Assembly: GCA_030679805.1 (NCBI GenBank)
Contig: JAUXST010000263.1
Location: 1 to 15,740 of the forward strand
Length of the DNA: 15,740 bases
DNA from: Reyranella sp.
GTDB taxonomy: Bacteria; Pseudomonadota; Alphaproteobacteria; Reyranellales; Reyranellaceae
Direction: 5' to 3'
The notes below the pieces were generated by a model. It saw nothing but the letters and a program-made list of their open reading frames with translations, was not told where the DNA came from and did not search any database. The translations under genes and the position numbers were made by a program. How positions within the stretch are numbered: the stretch's first letter is position 1; every line of letters starts with the position of its first letter. Positions 12,789 through 15,740 of the stretch are shown in pieces.

Positions 12789-14405
12789 TCAGGCGGCGGC
12801 CTTCAGCCCCATCTTGGCATCTTCCTTGATCATGTCCGAACCCTTTTCGGCGATCATGATGGTGGGCGCATTGGTGTTGCCCGAGGTCACGGTCGGCATG
12901 ATCGAGGCGTCGATCACGCGCAGGCCGGCGATGCCGTGCACCCGCAGCCGGTCGTCGACCACGGCCATCGGGTCGTGGCCCATCTTGCAGGTGCCGATGA
13001 CGTGGTAGGTCGTCTGGCCGTTGCGCCGGGCAAAGTCGAGCCATTCGTCATAGCTCTGCACCTTGTCGCCGGGATTGTTCTCGAAGGCGATGTACTTGGC
13101 GATCCTGGGGTTCTGCACGATTTTGCGGGCGATCTGCATGCCCGCCACCGTGGTGTCGCGGTCGGTCTGGGCCGACAGGAAATTCGGCCGGATGGCGGGC
13201 TCGGTGCCCGGTACGCCCGACTTGATGTGGATCGAGCCGCGGGAGTCGGGCCGGCACTGGCCGATCACCACCGTCATGCCGGGATCCTTCTCCAGCATGC
13301 GCTTCTGCGCCGAATCGTAGCTCGCGTGCGCCATGTGGAACTGCATGTCGGGCGACTCGAGGCCGGGCCGCGTGCGCACAAAGCCATAGACGACGCCCGC
13401 GGTCAGGCTGAGCGCGCCCTTCCCGGTCGCGTAGTACTTGAGGACTTCCTTCACCAAGTTGAGGCCGCGCGTCTGCTCGTTCAGCGTCGCCATGTCCTTG
13501 ACGCGCCAGTTCATGCGCGGCGCGAAGTGGTCGCCGTAATTCTCGCCGACGCCCTTCAGCTCGTGTTTCACCTCGATGCCATAGCGCTTCAGCAGGTCGG
13601 GCTGGCCGATGCCGGAATGTTCGAGCACGCCCGGCGACTGGACCGACCCGCACGACACGATGACCTCGCGGTTGACCCGCGCCTCGCGCTTCTGGCCGTG
13701 CACCGAGTAGGCGACGCCGACGCAGCGCTTGCCTTCGAGGATCACGTTGGCCACCAGCGCGTCGGTTTCGATCCTGAGATTTGGCCTCGAGCGGGCCGGA
13801 TCGAGGAAGGCGCGCGCCGTCGACCAGCGCTTGCCGTCCTTCATGGTCACCTGGTAGTAGCCGAAGCCTTCCTGGTTGCCGTTGTTGTAGTCCTTGTTCT
13901 TCGGGTAGCCGCTGGCCTCGGCGGCATCGATGAAGGCATCGCAAAGCTCGTGCGTCTCGCTCATGTCGGCGACGTTCAGCAGGCCGCCCTTGCCGCGGCT
14001 GTCGTCGCCGCCCGGCTCAAAATGCTCCGACTTCTTGAAGTAGGGCAGCACCTGCTCGTAGGACCAGCCGCGATTGCCGAACTGGCCCCAGGTGTCGTAG
14101 TCGAGCGGCTGGCCGCGCACATAGAGCATGCCGTTGATCGAACTCGAGCCGCCGAGCGCGCGGCCGCGTGGACAGGGGATGCGGCGGTTGGCCATGCCCT
14201 CCTCCGGTTCCATCTCGAAATTCCAGTTGAACTTCTGGTGGTTCAGCAGCTTGGTGAAGCCGGCCGGGATGTCGATCCACATCGACTTGTCGCGCGGGCC
14301 CGCTTCGAGCAGCAGCACCTTGACGGTCGAATCCTCGCTCAGGCGGTTGGCCAGAACGCAGCCCGCCGAGCCGCCGCCCACGACGATGTAATCCCAATCG
14401 GCCAT
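12789..14405 (-). CDS. GMC-family FAD oxidoreductase (choline/alcohol dehydrogenase-like), 538 aa
   Basis: This is a full-length member of the glucose-methanol-choline oxidoreductase family, FAD enzymes that oxidise primary alcohols. The FAD-binding GGGSAG is at 10-15 with the ribose-binding acidic residue in LLLEAG (Glu34). GMC signature 1 is RGRALGGSSSINGMLYVRG (80-98) and signature 2 is GSVQSPGVLEHSGIG (253-267). The C-terminal catalytic region has YHVIGTCKMG (His468) and SGNTNAPT (Asn510/Asn512). No signal peptide is seen, so it is cytoplasmic. The ATG at 14405 is preceded by GGGAG (14412-14416) with 6-nt spacing. It lies 64 nt downstream of a DppF-like ATPase and 17 nt upstream of a lipoprotein gene. 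Choline dehydrogenase is the usual database label, but the substrate here is more likely an alcohol delivered by the adjacent importer (inference). Confidence 0.93.
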   Translation of the reverse strand: MADWDYIVVGGGSAGCVLANRLSEDSTVKVLLLEAGPRDKSMWIDIPAGFTKLLNHQKFNWNFEMEPEEGMANRRIPCPRGRALGGSSSINGMLYVRGQPLDYDTWGQFGNRGWSYEQVLPYFKKSEHFEPGGDDSRGKGGLLNVADMSETHELCDAFIDAAEASGYPKNKDYNNGNQEGFGYYQVTMKDGKRWSTARAFLDPARSRPNLRIETDALVANVILEGKRCVGVAYSVHGQKREARVNREVIVSCGSVQSPGVLEHSGIGQPDLLKRYGIEVKHELKGVGENYGDHFAPRMNWRVKDMATLNEQTRGLNLVKEVLKYYATGKGALSLTAGVVYGFVRTRPGLESPDMQFHMAHASYDSAQKRMLEKDPGMTVVIGQCRPDSRGSIHIKSGVPGTEPAIRPNFLSAQTDRDTTVAGMQIARKIVQNPRIAKYIAFENNPGDKVQSYDEWLDFARRNGQTTYHVIGTCKMGHDPMAVVDDRLRVHGIAGLRVIDASIMPTVTSGNTNAPTIMIAEKGSDMIKEDAKMGLKAAA

Positions 14406-14426
14406 GACGCACTCCCACCGTCTTAT

Positions 14427-14452
14427 TCCTCTCCCCCGTTAGGGGGAGAGGA
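14427..14452. repeat. Palindromic repeat element between the ATPase and GMC genes
   Basis: TCCTCTCCCCC (14427-14437) and its perfect complement (14442-14452) enclose a GTTA loop, an 11-bp stem. No T-tract follows on the minus strand. CTCTCCCCC/GGGGGAGAG palindromes are, from memory, a common dispersed repeat in many alphaproteobacterial genomes. It could also stabilise or attenuate the mRNA between the two genes. Confidence 0.6.
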
Positions 14453-14469
14453 GAATGAAGGTGACCACT

Positions 14470-15444
14470 CTAGCGCAGATGGCAGGAAACGTGATGCCCC
14501 GGTGCGATTTCGCGCAGCGGAGGCGATTCGATCTTGCAGCGCGGCACGACGTAGGGGCAGCGGGTGTGGAAGTGGCAACCGGACGGCGGATTCACCGGGC
14601 TTGGCACGTCGCCTTGCAGCACGCGCTTCTGCCGCTTGATGGCGGGGTCCGGCACCGGCACGGCCGACAGCAGGGCCTCGGTGTAGGGATGCTGGGGACG
14701 CACGAAGATCGACCGCGTGTCGGCATATTCGACGATGCGGCCAAGATACATCACGGCGATGTGGTGGCTGATGTGTTCGACGACCGCGAGGTTGTGCGAG
14801 ATGAACAGGTACGAAAGCTGCCGCTCGCGCTGCAGGTCCTGCAGGAGGTTGATCACCTGGGCCTGGATCGAGACATCCAGCGCCGACACGGGCTCGTCGC
14901 CCACGATCAGTTTTGGCCCCAGCGCCAATGCGCGGGCAATACCGATACGCTGGCGCTGGCCGCCCGAGAACTGGTGCGGATAGTTGACCATCTGCGCCGG
15001 CCGCAAGCCCACCCGCGCGAACAGCGCCGCCACCATCTCCTGCCGCTCCTGCCGGGACGACACGCCATGCACCAGCAGCGGCTCACCCACGATGTCGCCC
15101 GCGAACATGCGCGGATTGAGCGAGGAGAACGGGTCCTGGAAGATGATCTGCATCTGCCGCCGATAGGGCCTGAGTTCGCCCTTCGGCAGATGGGTGATGT
15201 CGGTGCCGCCGACCTCGATGGTGCCGGAGGTGGGCTCGGTAAGACGCAGGACGGTGCGGCCGGCCGTGGTCTTGCCGCAGCCGCTCTCGCCCACCAACCC
15301 CAGGGTCTCGCCGACGCCGATTGTGAAGCTGATGCCATCGACGGCATAGACCTGCCCCACCGTGCGGCGCAGCAGCCCTTTTTTCACCGGGAAATGCTTC
15401 TTGAGGTCCCTGACCGCCAGGACGGGCACGTTGGAATTAGCCAT
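14470..15444 (-). CDS. ABC transporter ATP-binding protein, DppF/OppF type, 324 aa
   Basis: This is the second ATPase of a dipeptide/oligopeptide-class importer. It has Walker A GESGCGKT (52-59), Q-loop Gln103 in IFQDPFSSLNP, signature FSGGQ (159-163), Walker B LIVGDEP (179-185, Glu184) and H-loop His217. The C-terminal oligo_HPY extension has four cysteines (Cys290, Cys296, Cys303, Cys321), a pattern shown to hold a 4Fe-4S cluster in a mycobacterial Dpp importer. Start: ATG 15444 overlaps the last codons of the upstream ATPase gene (stop TAA at 15437-15439), giving an 8-nt coupled overlap, and the family N-terminus VLAVRDLKKHFPVKKG follows at once. An in-frame ATG at 15489 would add 15 atypical residues and lacks a ribosome site. 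The permeases and binding protein must lie beyond the window's right edge. Confidence 0.93.
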   Translation of the reverse strand: MANSNVPVLAVRDLKKHFPVKKGLLRRTVGQVYAVDGISFTIGVGETLGLVGESGCGKTTAGRTVLRLTEPTSGTIEVGGTDITHLPKGELRPYRRQMQIIFQDPFSSLNPRMFAGDIVGEPLLVHGVSSRQERQEMVAALFARVGLRPAQMVNYPHQFSGGQRQRIGIARALALGPKLIVGDEPVSALDVSIQAQVINLLQDLQRERQLSYLFISHNLAVVEHISHHIAVMYLGRIVEYADTRSIFVRPQHPYTEALLSAVPVPDPAIKRQKRVLQGDVPSPVNPPSGCHFHTRCPYVVPRCKIESPPLREIAPGHHVSCHLR

Positions 15445-15740
15445 TGCTGTGCCAGCAGGCCGCCCAATGGCCTGTCCGTTTTTGTTCATAGGCCGGGCGC
15501 TCGCGCCGGCAGTGATCGTCGGCCTTGCTGCAGCGCGGTGCGAAGGCGCAGCCCTCGGGCAGATCGAACAGCGGCGGCACGATGCCGGGAATCTCCTGCA
15601 GCCGATCGGTCTTGCGATCGACCTCGCCCCGCATCAGGTCGAGACGCGGGATCGAGGCCAGCAGGCCCGAAGTGTAGGGATGCAGCGGTCGCGCAAACAG
15701 CTCGCCAACGTCGGCCTCCTCGACCTTGCGGCCGGCGTAC
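15437..15740 (-). CDS. ABC transporter ATP-binding protein, DppD/OppD type, C-terminal 100 residues (truncated by window edge)
   Basis: The frame is open from the window end to TAA at 15437-15439. The visible part starts inside the family's YAGRKVEEADVGELFARP segment, then has the LHPYTSGLLASIPRLD motif that ends the ATPase domain of DppD-type proteins. The oligo_HPY extension follows with LPEGCAFAPRC, DDHC and a final AACWH, again a four-cysteine set. An internal ATG at 15634 is not the start, because clear family sequence continues upstream of it. The gene overlaps the DppF-like ATPase start by 8 nt, the usual DppD-DppF arrangement. Confidence 0.92.
   Translation of the reverse strand, partial: YAGRKVEEADVGELFARPLHPYTSGLLASIPRLDLMRGEVDRKTDRLQEIPGIVPPLFDLPEGCAFAPRCSKADDHCRRERPAYEQKRTGHWAACWHSNG

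Noticed and set aside
12936..14639. Open frame of 567 codons on the plus strand, antisense to the GMC gene
   Set aside because: It is a by-product of high GC and third-position bias. Its translation is an Ala/Val/Arg/His-rich mix without family motifs, whereas the minus strand encodes a complete GMC enzyme.

Overview
The window is GC-rich, densely packed bacterial DNA with the codon use and gene families of a soil or rhizosphere alphaproteobacterium (inference: Rhizobiales or Rhodospirillales-like, for example the Bradyrhizobium or Reyranella type; no rRNA or other marker gene is present to fix this). Most genes are catabolic or transport genes. No tRNA, rRNA, CRISPR array, insertion sequence or phage gene was seen.

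Layout. (1) 1-2142, plus strand: the 3' end of an alpha/beta-hydrolase-domain gene, a second small alpha/beta hydrolase and a ketopantoate-reductase-like NADPH oxidoreductase, 11-12 nt apart, each with a good Shine-Dalgarno. (2) 2334-9630, plus strand: a tight seven-gene operon with ATGA overlaps. It encodes a periplasmic family-5 solute-binding protein, two DppB/DppC-type permeases, a fused double ATPase, a luciferase-like FMN monooxygenase, a cysteine-free CMD protein and an AhpD-like CMD protein with a CxxCxxxH site. This matches a gene neighbourhood I recall from protein-family models named after Klebsiella KPN_01854/KPN_01858 and Agrobacterium vitis Avi_7169/Avi_7170, whose substrate is, as far as I know, unknown. 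(3) 9631-10482: an 852-nt region with no secure gene but several structures: two strong hairpins, 10-bp-phased repeats, and on the minus strand a leader ORF, an intrinsic terminator and a small basic ORF in an attenuator-like order. (4) 10483-11358: a TfdA/TauD-type Fe(II)/2-oxoglutarate dioxygenase. (5) 11572-12258: a secreted NlpC/P60 hydrolase. (6) 12343-15740, minus strand: the end of a DppD-like ATPase, a complete DppF-like ATPase, a GMC flavin oxidoreductase and a small lipoprotein, transcribed right to left.

How the genes work together. Two separate modules each pair a peptide/opine-type ABC importer with flavin-dependent oxidation of what is brought in: importer plus FMN monooxygenase plus CMD pair on the plus strand, and importer plus GMC dehydrogenase on the minus strand. 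The most unusual signal is in the first: its seven proteins, about 2,430 residues, contain only three cysteines, and two of those are the CxxC pair of the last protein. That pattern, with an SsuD/luciferase-like monooxygenase, suggests (inference only) a role under sulfur limitation or oxidative conditions.
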